The notes: generated from the sequence alone by a model not told the origin. Positions 7,134 to 14,703 are shown, numbered from the stretch's first letter. The stretch is DNA of 14,841 bases from UBA1926 sp002337215 (GCA_963973795.1 CAXBAF010000048.1:1-14841), one strand, 5' to 3'. Made by a program: numbers and translations.

Positions 7134-7801
7134 ATCCTGTACCAACAACGCCCCCTGCCCAGGCACCGACTCCCAAGCCATCCCCGCCTGCGCGGGGTCC
7201 GGTGACACACCCCGCGTCCGACCGCGACCGAGAGAGCGGTTCGCGCACCGTTGAGCGGGTCACCGAACAAGCACCCGAGCGTGCTGTTGACCCCAAGGGA
7301 ACAGATCGGCCCGAGGTCGACGCGGCGGCCGGTGAACCGGCGGGCACCACCCCCCCGAACCCCGACGAGGTCTGGCCTCGCGTGCTCGAACTCGCCGGTC
7401 CTCGGCTGCGCGCGATGCTCGATTCGATGATCGTGCAGCAGACCTCCCCCAAGCTGCTCCGCCTCGGTGTGCCGGCGGCGCGTTCGGCGATGGCGCGGGA
7501 TCATCTCCCCGAGATCGTTCGGCTCGTGCAGGAGACGGGCGCCCGGTCGATGTCGATCCAGTTCGTCGATCTGAAGCCCAGACCCGAATCCACCTCGGGG
7601 TCGGAGCAGCCGCGTCAGGCATCCAATCCAGAGACCAAACCGGAGACCGGTCCAGAACCCGGTCCCGCGGACGGTCCGGAACTCGGTTCCGATCAGAGCC
7701 CGGCGTTCGACCCGCGCGAGGCTGACAGCCACCCGCTCGTGCAGCGGGCCGCGGAGGTGTTCGGGGCGAAGGTCACCCATATCCATCCGAAGCGCCGCTA
7801 G
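7091..7801 (+). CDS. dnaX: Tau-specific C-terminal region of DnaX, -1 frame
   Basis: This frame continues dnaX after a -1 slip on the A run and has no stop until TAG at 7799-7801. The joined tau product would be 615 residues: 379 shared with the zero-frame product and 236 from here. The first 90 residues are a linker rich in Pro, Ala, Ser and Arg, as expected of tau. From about residue 470 of tau (PDEVWPRVLELAG) it matches the general pattern of the tau C-terminal domain in other bacteria: a Trp-containing first helix, a two-strand segment (SPKLLRLGVP), and a distal HPLVQRAAEVFGAKV motif. A 45-residue Pro/Glu/Gly-rich insert separates the last two. By family this part contacts the polymerase alpha subunit and the helicase. 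Read alone it would be called a hypothetical protein starting at GTG 7202; no Shine-Dalgarno site supports that start. Confidence 0.8.
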   Translation, partial: SLTAAGPASRAPSADPVPTTPPAQAPTPKPSPPARGPVTHPASDRDRESGSRTVERVTEQAPERAVDPKGTDRPEVDAAAGEPAGTTPPNPDEVWPRVLELAGPRLRAMLDSMIVQQTSPKLLRLGVPAARSAMARDHLPEIVRLVQETGARSMSIQFVDLKPRPESTSGSEQPRQASNPETKPETGPEPGPADGPELGSDQSPAFDPREADSHPLVQRAAEVFGAKVTHIHPKRR

Positions 7802-7834
7802 CGGGCGCCGGCTCGAACCAGAGGAATCCAACCA

Positions 7835-8203
7835 ATGCTCGATCAGTTCAAGGCGATGGGCGCCATCGCGGGTTTGCTCAAGGACAAAGACAAGGTCAAA
7901 GCGGCGTCCGACCGCGTGCGTGCGAAGCTCGAGGCGACCCGCGTCGAGGGGTCGGCTGGGGGCGGCGCCGTGCGCGCAACCGTCACCGGGACCGCGAAGG
8001 TGCTGCGCGTCTCGATCGACCCGGCGATCGGCGCGGGTTTCGCGAGCGAGGAGAGCCGGGAGTTCGCCGAGTCGCTCGTGGCCGAGGCGGTTAACAACGG
8101 CTTGCTGAAAGCCCGTGAAGCGGCGCAGACGATCGTCGAGGCCGAGGCGCAGGAGATGGGGCTCTCGGACATGATCCCCGGGCTGAAGAACTTCCTGCCG
8201 TGA
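7835..8203 (+). CDS. YbaB/EbfC family nucleoid-associated protein
   Basis: A 122-residue small DNA-binding protein. The family members form dimers that bind DNA without strong sequence specificity and are typically encoded next to dnaX. The sequence fits: an N-terminal helix (MLDQFKAMGAIAGLLKDKDK), a central sheet with the family's conserved pattern (GGAVRATVTGTAKVLRVSIDP), and a long C-terminal helix (ESLVAEAVNNGLLKAREAAQ). The ATG at 7835 is preceded by GAGGA at 7821-7825 with a 9-base spacer, one of the better ribosome binding sites in the window. It starts 33 bases after the tau stop, and its own stop overlaps the NUDIX start by four bases. recR, often next in this cluster, is not here. 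Confidence 0.88.
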   Translation: MLDQFKAMGAIAGLLKDKDKVKAASDRVRAKLEATRVEGSAGGGAVRATVTGTAKVLRVSIDPAIGAGFASEESREFAESLVAEAVNNGLLKAREAAQTIVEAEAQEMGLSDMIPGLKNFLP

Positions 8204-8952
8204 GTGATGCGGACGAGGGCACGGGGTGCGTCTGGCACGACCTTCCCGCTGACATCCCGCTGCGGATCGAGCTGGAATCGTTCTCGCAGCCGAGCGGCGT
8301 CGACCCGAGGTCCGTCGAGGCCGCCTGGGATCGGATCCGCGCCGAGAACCCGCGTGCGTTCAACGGACCGATTCTTGCCTTTCTCGGCGCCCATCCCGAG
8401 CGGGGCTTCGTCCGCGCCGGGCGGGAGGAATACAGGAACCTCGCTGTGCAACCGGCGATCGGCACGGGCGTCGTCCAACTCGGCGTGACCGGTCTTCTCG
8501 AGGCGCGGGACGCGGCGGGAACGCCGCACGCGCTGCTCGGGCTCCGCAGCGATGCGACGCGTGTGTTCGGGGGGATGTGGGAGTTCGGCCCCTCGGGCGG
8601 CGTCGATCCGCCCCCGGTCGATCAGACCGAGATGGATGCCGACGACGTCTGGCGCGTCCTCATCAACGAGATCCGCGAGGAGGTCGGGCTTCCCGTCGAT
8701 CCCGATCCGACACCCCCGATCGCGCTGCTGCACGATCCGGTCGGACAATCGGTCGAGCTGATCGTCCGCGTCGCGCTGCGCCGGCCTGTTGAAGAACTCA
8801 TCGCGCTCATCGACGCGGAGAACCGCACGAGCCGATGGGAGTACGACGCGGTTCGTTGGGTCGCGTTCGACGATCTGCGCGCGTTCGTACGCCGCGAGCC
8901 GAGCATCCCGACGGCGCACGCGATCGCGGATCGGCTGTCGGGAGCCCGCTGA
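8200..8952 (+). CDS. NUDIX hydrolase-like protein with relaxed Nudix box
   Basis: A 250-residue protein starting at GTG 8200, which overlaps the ybaB stop (GTGA, 8200-8203) and so is probably translationally coupled. A long N-terminal region (1-85) precedes a Nudix-type domain with the strand GMWEFGPSGGV (125-135) and the helix NEIREEVGL (156-164). Compared with the Nudix box Gx5Ex7REUxEExGU, the EIREEVGL half is intact, but the first Arg is Asn156 and about nine residues (PPPVDQTEMD) are inserted after the glycine. The three acidic residues expected to hold the metal (E157, E160, E161) remain. The family hydrolyses nucleoside diphosphates linked to another group; the substrate here is unknown. 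The 37-base gap to the convergent antiporter gene holds nothing clear. Confidence 0.75.
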   Translation: MSDADEGTGCVWHDLPADIPLRIELESFSQPSGVDPRSVEAAWDRIRAENPRAFNGPILAFLGAHPERGFVRAGREEYRNLAVQPAIGTGVVQLGVTGLLEARDAAGTPHALLGLRSDATRVFGGMWEFGPSGGVDPPPVDQTEMDADDVWRVLINEIREEVGLPVDPDPTPPIALLHDPVGQSVELIVRVALRRPVEELIALIDAENRTSRWEYDAVRWVAFDDLRAFVRREPSIPTAHAIADRLSGAR

Positions 8953-8989
8953 CCGGCAGAAGGGCTGATGAGAACGCCGTTGACCTCGC

Positions 8990-10963
8990 TCAATCGCCCT
9001 CGAACTTGGGCCCCTTGAGGATGAACAGCGACTCGGGGTTGACCAGCGCGATGATCTTCGAGCCGGGCTCGGCCGTGGGGTGCTTCCCTGCAACCGCGAT
9101 GGTCACGTCGCCGTCGGCATCGACGACGAACATCGGGACGGCCTCGTCGCCGTAGAGCGTGTGGTAGTCCTCGAAGGTGAACTCGGCGCTGATGCTCGTC
9201 GCCTTGATGACCCAGCCGGACGCGAGCCGCTTTTCGAGCGTCGTGAGATCGATGCCGGTATCGAACACCCGCCGGCCCGTTGATGACGAGTGGCTCTGCA
9301 GCGGGTCGAGATCGACGCTGCCGGTGCGGATGCGTTCGGGGATCGACTTGCTGTCCTCGCTCTTCGGCTTGGGGCGTTCCTTCTTGTCCACCCGCGCCGG
9401 GAGGCGGTAGAGGTTTGCCTTGCCGAACTCGTGCGTGAATCGCTGGAGGGCGAGCGTGTTGACCTCCTCGTTGGGCGTCATCGCGATGACCCGCCCCATG
9501 CCGCGGAGGTCGAGGTTCTCGAAGAAGATCTCGTCGAGGATGTTGCCGTAGGCGATCTTGAGGCCCGCCATCCGCCCGCTGGTGACGTTGCCCCGATTCG
9601 TGTCGGCGAGCGCGACCGCAACGCCGTGCCGGTTGAGGACGGCCGCGATCGCACGTGCCACCGGGGACGCGCCGACGATGAAGACCCCCTGGGGATCCTG
9701 GTCGGAAACGCCGAGCAGCCGGGCGACAGGGGAGGCCGTGAGCCCGTAGATCGTCACGGTGCCCACGATCATCAGGAAGGCGAGCGGGACAAGGCGGGAG
9801 GCACCGGAATCGGGCATCGCCTCTTCGAGCGAGAGCGCGAAGACGCTCGCGACGGCGGCCGCGACGATCCCGCGGGGTGCCATCCACGACATAAACAGCC
9901 GCTCGCGCCAGTCGAGCCCGGCACCGATGGTCGAGAGCCAGACCGACGCGGGGCGGGCGAGCAGCACGAGCACCGCGAGGAACAGCCCCGAACGCCACCA
10001 GTTGACCGCCTCAAGGTCGGCGGGCGTGATCCGGGCCGCGAGCACGATGAACAGCGACGCGATGATCAGGACGCTCAGGTTCTCCTTGAACTCGAGGATG
10101 TGCCGCAGATCGACCCGGCGCTGGTTGGCGAGGAAGACGCCCATCACCGTGGTCGCGAGCAGGCCCGATTCTTCCTGGAAGTGGTTCGAGACGCTGTAGG
10201 CGATGACCACAAGCATCAGGCTCGTCGGGTTCTGCAGGTGCTCGGGAATCCAGAACTTGTCGAGGAAGCCGAGCAGGAGCAGCGCGCTGCTGAGCCCGAT
10301 CCCGCCTCCGATCACGATCGTCTTGAGCAGCGCGATGCCGACGGTGAGCGGGACCTCGGCCGGGTTACCGGCGAGCAGAACCTCGAGCACGAGCACCGCG
10401 GAGACCGCCCCGATGGGGTCGATCACGATGCCCTCCCACCGGAGAATCGGGCCCGACTGCCCCGCGGGGCGGATGTGGCGGAGCAGGGGCCCTACCACCG
10501 TCGGACCCGTCACGATCAGGATCGCGCCGAGCAGCGCGCTCAGCTGGGGGCTGAGCCCGAGCACGATGTAAGAACCGAGCGAGGCGACGATCCACGTGAC
10601 GAACGCGCCGAGCGACACGAGCGTGAACACGGCCCGGCTCACACCCTTGATGTCACGGGCGCGGAGCGTCAGGCCGCCTTCATAGAGAATCAGCCCCACG
10701 CAGAGGCCGACGAGCGGCAGGAGCAGATCGCCGAACAGGCTGTCCGGGTCGAGCAGCGGCTTGCCCTGGGCCATCGCCCAGCCGGGCCCGACGGCGAATC
10801 CGAACGCGAGCAGGAGCAAAATGGAGGGCACCTTGATGCGCCACGCGAGCCATTGGGCACCAACGCCGAGCGCGACGATGAGCAGCACACCGAACCCGGC
10901 GTTGCCCCCCCCGCTCGCCGCGAGCGTCAGCAGATCCGCACCCAGACCGCCCATCACCACCAT
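8990..10963 (-). CDS. CPA-type cation/proton antiporter with C-terminal nucleotide-binding domain
   Basis: A 657-residue inner-membrane transporter starting at ATG 10963 (MVVMGGLGADLL). Residues 20-415 are a membrane domain with about 11-13 hydrophobic segments and the features of the CPA1/NhaP group: LILYEGGLTL (91-100), the ion-binding-type segment ILIVTGPTVVGPLLR (148-162), ID182, the conserved arginine in LLARPAS (334-340), and MAPRGIVAAAVAS (361-373). Residues about 425-510 resemble a TrkA-N/RCK nucleotide-binding domain, with the glycine-rich turn altered to VGASPVA. The remaining 150 residues are cytosolic, with an acidic/basic linker (KKERPKPKSEDSK) and a beta-rich end that may be a TrkA-C-like domain. 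By family it exchanges Na+ or K+ for H+; the ion cannot be assigned. It lies 55 bases downstream of the nucleosidase gene, on the same strand. Confidence 0.9.
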   Translation of the reverse strand: MVVMGGLGADLLTLAASGGGNAGFGVLLIVALGVGAQWLAWRIKVPSILLLLAFGFAVGPGWAMAQGKPLLDPDSLFGDLLLPLVGLCVGLILYEGGLTLRARDIKGVSRAVFTLVSLGAFVTWIVASLGSYIVLGLSPQLSALLGAILIVTGPTVVGPLLRHIRPAGQSGPILRWEGIVIDPIGAVSAVLVLEVLLAGNPAEVPLTVGIALLKTIVIGGGIGLSSALLLLGFLDKFWIPEHLQNPTSLMLVVIAYSVSNHFQEESGLLATTVMGVFLANQRRVDLRHILEFKENLSVLIIASLFIVLAARITPADLEAVNWWRSGLFLAVLVLLARPASVWLSTIGAGLDWRERLFMSWMAPRGIVAAAVASVFALSLEEAMPDSGASRLVPLAFLMIVGTVTIYGLTASPVARLLGVSDQDPQGVFIVGASPVARAIAAVLNRHGVAVALADTNRGNVTSGRMAGLKIAYGNILDEIFFENLDLRGMGRVIAMTPNEEVNTLALQRFTHEFGKANLYRLPARVDKKERPKPKSEDSKSIPERIRTGSVDLDPLQSHSSSTGRRVFDTGIDLTTLEKRLASGWVIKATSISAEFTFEDYHTLYGDEAVPMFVVDADGDVTIAVAGKHPTAEPGSKIIALVNPESLFILKGPKFEGD

Positions 10964-11018
10964 CCCGCGCGCCGCAGCACACTCGATCTTCCGAACCCCG
11001 CGGAGGTCCCGGATCGGC

Positions 11019-11771
11019 TCACACGCCGCCCGACCCGCCGCCGAATACCCGCGAGAGGATACCGCGCGTGTGGCTCGCTGCGAACGAGCCTAAAGATTCT
11101 CCGAAATCCGCCGCTGCGTCCCCGTCCGCGCGGTCCGAAATCGTGCGGAAGACCGCGAAGGGCACGCCGTACTCGTGGCAGACCTGCGCGACCGCCGCCC
11201 CCTCCATCTCGACCGCGAGCACATCGGGGAGCGCGTCCCGGATCTCGCCCGCCATGGCGGGGCCGTGGATGAACTGGTCCCCGCTCGCGATCAGACCCCG
11301 GTGAACATCGCCCCCGGCGCCGTCCAGGTCGGCGTGGGCCCGGGCCGCGTCCGCGATCCGGGCCGAGAGATCGGGCTCGGTCTCGAAGGTGCCGGTGTCG
11401 AGGAGCGGGACGATGTGCCTCGGCCAGAGCGGACGCGGATCGAGATCGTGCTGCACGAGCGCGTCGGCGACGACGACATCGCCGATCGCGACGCGATCGC
11501 CGACGCCGCCAGCGACACCGGTGCAAATGACACGCCCGACGCCGAACCGGACGATGAGTTCGGTCACCGTCGTCGCGGCGGCGACTTTTCCGCACCGAGC
11601 GACGACGACCACGGCCGGGGTTCCCCACAGATCGCCGAACAGGAACGTCCGCCGGCCGTGCTCGACACGATCGGACACCGACATCGCCTCGACGAGAGCC
11701 GCCCCCTCCTCGGGCATCGCGACGAGCACGGCGGTGCGTCCCGCGGGAGCGGGTGGGTATGGCGCCTGCAT
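11019..11771 (-). CDS. 5'-Methylthioadenosine/S-adenosylhomocysteine nucleosidase-type protein
   Basis: A 250-residue member of the phosphorylase/nucleosidase family (PNP_UDP_1, MTAN branch). Visible landmarks: AMPEE (18-22) with the glutamate of the active site, GVAGG (85-89), GDVVVAD (97-103), ASGDQFI (162-168), AVEMEGAA (186-193), whose EME is the nucleoside-binding signature, and the SD pair at 212-213, whose aspartate is the proposed general acid. By family it cleaves the N-glycosidic bond of methylthioadenosine or S-adenosylhomocysteine to release adenine; futalosine hydrolase is a related alternative that I cannot exclude. The ATG at 11771 is chosen because earlier in-frame starts overlap the regulator gene and add unconserved residues. 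It begins 13 bases after the regulator stop, so co-transcription is likely. Confidence 0.85.
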   Translation of the reverse strand: MQAPYPPAPAGRTAVLVAMPEEGAALVEAMSVSDRVEHGRRTFLFGDLWGTPAVVVVARCGKVAAATTVTELIVRFGVGRVICTGVAGGVGDRVAIGDVVVADALVQHDLDPRPLWPRHIVPLLDTGTFETEPDLSARIADAARAHADLDGAGGDVHRGLIASGDQFIHGPAMAGEIRDALPDVLAVEMEGAAVAQVCHEYGVPFAVFRTISDRADGDAAADFGESLGSFAASHTRGILSRVFGGGSGGV

Positions 11772-11784
11772 GCGACGGCCCCGG

Positions 11785-12903
11785 TTACTCGTCGTTGATC
11801 GAGCCGATGCTCTCACGCTCGACGAAGCGGGCGCTGAGCTTGATCTGTCCCGGTGCCGCGTCGAACCCGTCGATCCGCCCCAGCAGGCGGATGGTCGCGT
11901 GCTCGCAGGTATCGACGAGCGGGTTGTCGAAGATCGTGATGGGCGGGTCGAAACTCTGGAGCGCGGAACTGTCGCCCAGGAGGCCCAGCACCGAGCAGGT
12001 GTCGGGGATCACGCGGCCCATGGCTTGGGCGCCGAGTGCTGCGCCGAGCGTCATCTGCGGGCCGATGCCGACGAGGGCCGTGACGCCCGGGTCGCGCGTG
12101 AGCAGGTCGATCGTCGCCTGCTTGCTGAGCCGCCAGGGCTGGCCGGCCTTCTCGAGCGACCGCTCGGGGGTCGGATCAACGCGGACCGGAACGATCCGGT
12201 CGGCGGGCATCCCGAGACGGCGCACCGAGTCGATGATGTGCTCCTCGATGCCCGAGATCGTGCGCACGTCAGCGGCCGGCACGAGCATGCCCAGTTTCTT
12301 GTGCCCGATCGCGAGCAGGTGCTGGATGCCCAATCGGCTCGTCTCGATCGGGTCGATGAGCACGGTGTCGGTGCCCGCGATGCGGTCGGCGATGTCCACA
12401 ACGACCGTCGGCAGCGCCGCGCTCGAGGCGGCCCGGAGCACGACATCCCGCTCGCCCCGGCTCGGGAGCATGAGCAGCACGCCCGCGATCTGCGAACTCG
12501 TCAGGTACGCCGGGATCTCTTCGTCGTCGGCGTCCACCTGCGCGTGGATCGAGATGCGGTACGACGTGTGCCGCAACGCACGCCGCACACCCGACAGCGC
12601 CAGGTGAAGCCGCTCGACCTCGAGATGCGGGAGGACAATCAGGATCTCTTTCGCCGCCGGCTGCGTGTCGGCGACAAACACGCCCCGCCTGGGCGAGGAC
12701 CGCAGATAGCCCTGCGCCACCAGCGTGTTGACGGCCTGCTTGACGATGCCCAGCGAGCAATCGAAGTCCGCCGCGAGGCGGCGCATGCTCGCGAGCTTCT
12801 CGCCCGGCTGGAGATCGCCGGAACGGATCCGGTCTCTCAACGCATCCTGGATCCGTCGCACAAGAGGACGATCCCCGAATCCCTCAGTGGGTAGTTCGGT
12901 CAT
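11785..12903 (-). CDS. GntR-family regulator with LacI-like sensor domain
   Basis: A 372-residue transcription factor. Residues 10-80 are a GntR-type winged helix: the PLVRRIQDALRDRIRSGDL helix, LQPGEKLASMRRLAADF, and the recognition region VKQAVNTLVAQGYLRSSPRRGVFV. From about residue 86 the protein is a periplasmic-binding-protein-like sensor domain, as in LacI/AraR-type regulators (ILIVLPHLE, GVLLMLP, LPTVVVDI, HLLAIGHKKLGMLVP, and VTALVGIG). Domain order matches the AraR group. The ATG at 12903 is chosen because it has GAGG seven bases upstream; the frame extends further, but that part is antisense to tRNA-Glu. The effector is probably a small molecule such as a sugar or nucleoside (inference). 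It is the first gene of a possible three-gene operon with the nucleosidase and the antiporter. Confidence 0.85.
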   Translation of the reverse strand: MTELPTEGFGDRPLVRRIQDALRDRIRSGDLQPGEKLASMRRLAADFDCSLGIVKQAVNTLVAQGYLRSSPRRGVFVADTQPAAKEILIVLPHLEVERLHLALSGVRRALRHTSYRISIHAQVDADDEEIPAYLTSSQIAGVLLMLPSRGERDVVLRAASSAALPTVVVDIADRIAGTDTVLIDPIETSRLGIQHLLAIGHKKLGMLVPAADVRTISGIEEHIIDSVRRLGMPADRIVPVRVDPTPERSLEKAGQPWRLSKQATIDLLTRDPGVTALVGIGPQMTLGAALGAQAMGRVIPDTCSVLGLLGDSSALQSFDPPITIFDNPLVDTCEHATIRLLGRIDGFDAAPGQIKLSARFVERESIGSINDE

Positions 12904-12953
12904 GGCAGCGCCTCGCGGATTGAAGTCGGGAACGTCCGGGTCGGGATCACGCC

Positions 12954-12990
12954 GCCCGGCCCCGAGCCGGTACGCGTCTGTGCGCCGGGC
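12954..12990 (-). terminator. Hairpin after tRNA-Glu, possible terminator
   Basis: GCCCGGC (12954-12960) and GCCGGGC (12984-12990) form a perfect 7-bp inverted repeat, nine bases beyond the 3' end of tRNA-Glu on the minus strand. The loop is long (23 bases) and no T tract follows, so it could equally be an operator or leader structure for the regulator gene. Confidence 0.3.
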
Positions 12991-12998
12991 CTCGGAAA

Positions 12999-13073
12999 TG
13001 ACCCCAGGGGGATTCGAACCCCCGTTACCAGGATGAGAACCTGGTGTCCTGGACCAGACTAGACGATGGGGCC
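12999..13073 (-). tRNA. tRNA-Glu (anticodon CTC)
   Basis: 75 bases on the minus strand. The acceptor stem pairs GGCCCCA with TGGGGTC (including one G-T pair) and leaves discriminator A at 12999. The anticodon stem is CCAGG/CCTGG around the loop TTCTCAT, so the anticodon is CTC (13035-13037). The T arm is GGGGG-TTCGAAT-CCCCC. No CCA is encoded (ATTTCC follows), so it would be added after transcription. The gene lies 95 bases upstream of the regulator gene, on the same strand. Confidence 0.97.
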
Positions 13074-13085
13074 TTAGTCGCAGTA

Positions 13086-13113
13086 AGCATAAAACGCGGC
13101 CCGCCCGGGTCAA
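13086..13113 (-). promoter_or_regulatory. Sigma70-type promoter of tRNA-Glu
   Basis: On the minus strand TTGACC (13113-13108; five of six consensus bases) is followed by a 16-base spacer and TATGCT (13091-13086; four of six). The -10 box ends 12 bases before the tRNA 5' end at 13073, so a start near 13079 would give a short leader. No other promoter in the window is as good. Confidence 0.65.
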
Positions 13114-13122
13114 GCATTCGCA

Positions 13123-13189
13123 CGCCCGATTCGTTCAATTCGGGCGCTTCCTGAGAGACCGTGTGCGCCCAGTTTCGCTTTTGCGCACA
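13123..13189 (-). terminator. Paired hairpins after the CPBP protease gene
   Basis: Two inverted repeats lie downstream of the protease stop. TGTGCGC (13162-13168) pairs with GCGCACA (13183-13189) across a 14-base loop, and CGCCCGA (13123-13129) pairs with TCGGGCG (13140-13146) across ten bases. Neither has a convincing T tract on the minus strand, so intrinsic termination is only a possibility. Their position between the protease gene and the tRNA promoter suits a transcription boundary. Confidence 0.35.
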
Positions 13190-13217
13190 GTTCAGCTCGA
13201 TTCGCCCAAATCGCCCC

Positions 13218-14042
13218 TCACGATCCGGAATCGCCGGGCAGCAGCACGAGCACGAACAGGTCGTAGGCAACGTGCGCCCCCACCACGATCCCGAAACCCC
13301 GGAGCACGAAGATCAGCCCAAGGAAGCAGCCGGCCACGAAGTAGACCAGCCGGCGGGCGATGATCGTGCCGGTGTCCCCATCAACATGGTGATAGAACGT
13401 GAACGCCATCGCGGCGAGGGCGATCGCGAACCCCGCGGCCCAGGTGTCGCCGAGCCGGACCATCCGCCGGAGCGCGAACGCCCCCAGACTGACCATCAGC
13501 AGGCGGAAGAGCATCTCTTCATAGAGCCCCGCGCCGATCGACAGCGCGATCCGGCTCAGCAGCGGGATCGATGCGAGACCGCCCCCGCCGCCCGGTACCG
13601 CGTCCGCGGCGACCTGCACCGCTGCAGGCCCGCTCAGAAGGGCCGCGATGACCAGCAGCGGGATCGCCCAGACCACCGACTCGAACGCCATCAACGGGAT
13701 TGTTTTCCAGCGGACGCGCCACGCGTCGCCCCGCGCCACTTTCATCAGCGCGAGCACGGCGATCAGCAACAGGCCGGGCAGATAGAGCGCGAACTCGCCG
13801 AACGCGTTGAGGAAGCGGTTGATGAGCTCGTGGGCGGCGACGGTTTCTCGGACACCGCTGAGGTCATCCAAAAACAACGTCGCCTCATAGAAGGCGACGA
13901 GCGGGAGCACAAAAAGCAATATGTGCAGCGGGTCGGCGGAGCGATCGGCATAGCCGAGGCGGGATGGCGCCTTGCCGGGTCGCGGGGCGGGCTTCGCGCC
14001 GGCGGTCCCGCCGCGTTCCTCTGCCCGACGCTTGCTTCCCAC
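13218..14042 (-). CDS. CPBP-family intramembrane metalloprotease (CAAX/Abi type)
   Basis: A 274-residue polytopic membrane protein with the three family motifs in order: YEEMLFR (174-180; EExxxR), FTFYHH (214-219) and HVAYD (257-261; HxxxD). These supply the two glutamates, histidines and aspartate of the proposed active site. About six to eight hydrophobic segments lie between residues 40 and 270. The N-terminal 38 residues are basic and Pro/Ala-rich and probably cytosolic. The frame starts at GTG 14042; no good ribosome binding site is visible. The family includes CAAX prenyl proteases, bacteriocin-immunity proteins and, in bacteria, many members without known substrates. It follows rpsT on the same strand after 91 bases, with no clear terminator between. 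Confidence 0.88.
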   Translation of the reverse strand: MGSKRRAEERGGTAGAKPAPRPGKAPSRLGYADRSADPLHILLFVLPLVAFYEATLFLDDLSGVRETVAAHELINRFLNAFGEFALYLPGLLLIAVLALMKVARGDAWRVRWKTIPLMAFESVVWAIPLLVIAALLSGPAAVQVAADAVPGGGGGLASIPLLSRIALSIGAGLYEEMLFRLLMVSLGAFALRRMVRLGDTWAAGFAIALAAMAFTFYHHVDGDTGTIIARRLVYFVAGCFLGLIFVLRGFGIVVGAHVAYDLFVLVLLPGDSGS

Positions 14043-14133
14043 GCAACGCCCCCGACGATCGTGCCGAACTCTCGGAGACCCGTCACCACGCGTTCACCGC
14101 GCGAGGATCAGGCCGACGAAAATCAGACGCGGG

Positions 14134-14406
14134 TCAGCCCGCTTGCTTCGCCTTCTTCAGACGAGCGTTCATCCGGCTCTTCCGGCGGGCCGCCTGGTTG
14201 CGATGGATCACACCCTTCTGAGCGGTCTTGTCCACAACAGCCGAGGCCGTCTTGAACGCGTCCGTCGCCGCGTCGAGCTTGCCGTCCGCGAGCGCCTTAT
14301 CAAAGGACTTGATCGCGGTCCGCATCGACCGCAAACGCCAGCGGTTGAGCGCACGACGCTTGACGTTCTGACGGACGCGCTTCTTGGCTGAGTCGGTGTT
14401 CGGCAT
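14134..14406 (-). CDS. rpsT: 30S ribosomal protein S20
   Basis: A 90-residue, strongly basic protein of the usual S20 length. The N-terminus MPNTDSAKKRVRQNVKRRALNR matches the conserved rRNA-binding start of S20, and the C-terminal part holds VIHRNQAARRKSRMNARL, the other family signature. It binds 16S rRNA in the body of the small subunit. AAGGAAC lies at 14411-14417, five bases before the ATG, as a good ribosome binding site. A GC hairpin lies in its leader. In other bacteria S20 regulates its own translation; whether it does so here is unknown. Confidence 0.97.
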   Translation of the reverse strand: MPNTDSAKKRVRQNVKRRALNRWRLRSMRTAIKSFDKALADGKLDAATDAFKTASAVVDKTAQKGVIHRNQAARRKSRMNARLKKAKQAG

Positions 14407-14427
14407 GCTGGTTCCTTGACCCTGCTC

Positions 14428-14454
14428 GGCCCCGGGCTTTCGCGCCCGGAGGCC
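14428..14454 (-). promoter_or_regulatory. GC hairpin in the rpsT leader
   Basis: CCGGGC (14432-14437) pairs with GCCCGG (14444-14449) around a six-base loop, and the stem is extended by GGCC (14428-14431) with GGCC (14451-14454) past one bulged base at 14450. The structure sits 22 bases upstream of the rpsT ATG and close to its ribosome binding site. It could be a leader element for expression control; no function is shown by sequence alone. Confidence 0.45.
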
Positions 14455-14703
14455 AGTATGTGCTCAATGCGACGCGGAGCGTCTCGTGATCGTGACAGTC
14501 TCGCCTGCTGGAAGGCCTCCCATGCCTTTCCAAGAGGGCCCGTCGGAGGCCGGGAAGGCGGACCGATGCCGCCTCCCGAATGATCCGATGGGACCTCAAT
14601 CATTGCCCGGGCGGGCCGGGGAATCAAGCCCGGTCTGGTTCATCGGTCCATCCGATATTCCCCGACCCGGGCGTGGGTTGGACGCCTTCCACGCCCCGTC
14701 CAC
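14455..14703. other. Intergenic stretch between rpsT and tRNA-Arg
   Basis: With the rpsT leader on its left and the tRNA-Arg promoter on its right, this divergent gap must hold the rpsT promoter. I see no box pair good enough to name one. Reading frames in the stretch are short and unconvincing. Several short GC inverted repeats occur (for example around 14605-14640), none with a T tract. Confidence 0.4.

Noticed and set aside
9290..11272. Long plus-strand open frame opposite the antiporter gene
   Set aside because: Its translation is dominated by Arg, Asp, Glu, Gly and Pro with no recognisable motif, as expected of an antisense shadow in GC-rich DNA, while the minus strand gives a full antiporter.
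12904..13113. N-terminal extension of the GntR regulator
   Set aside because: This part is antisense or sense to tRNA-Glu sequence and precedes the GAGG-supported ATG at 12903.
13161..14255. 364-residue plus-strand open frame opposite the protease and rpsT genes
   Set aside because: It is the antisense of two well-supported genes and its translation has shadow composition.
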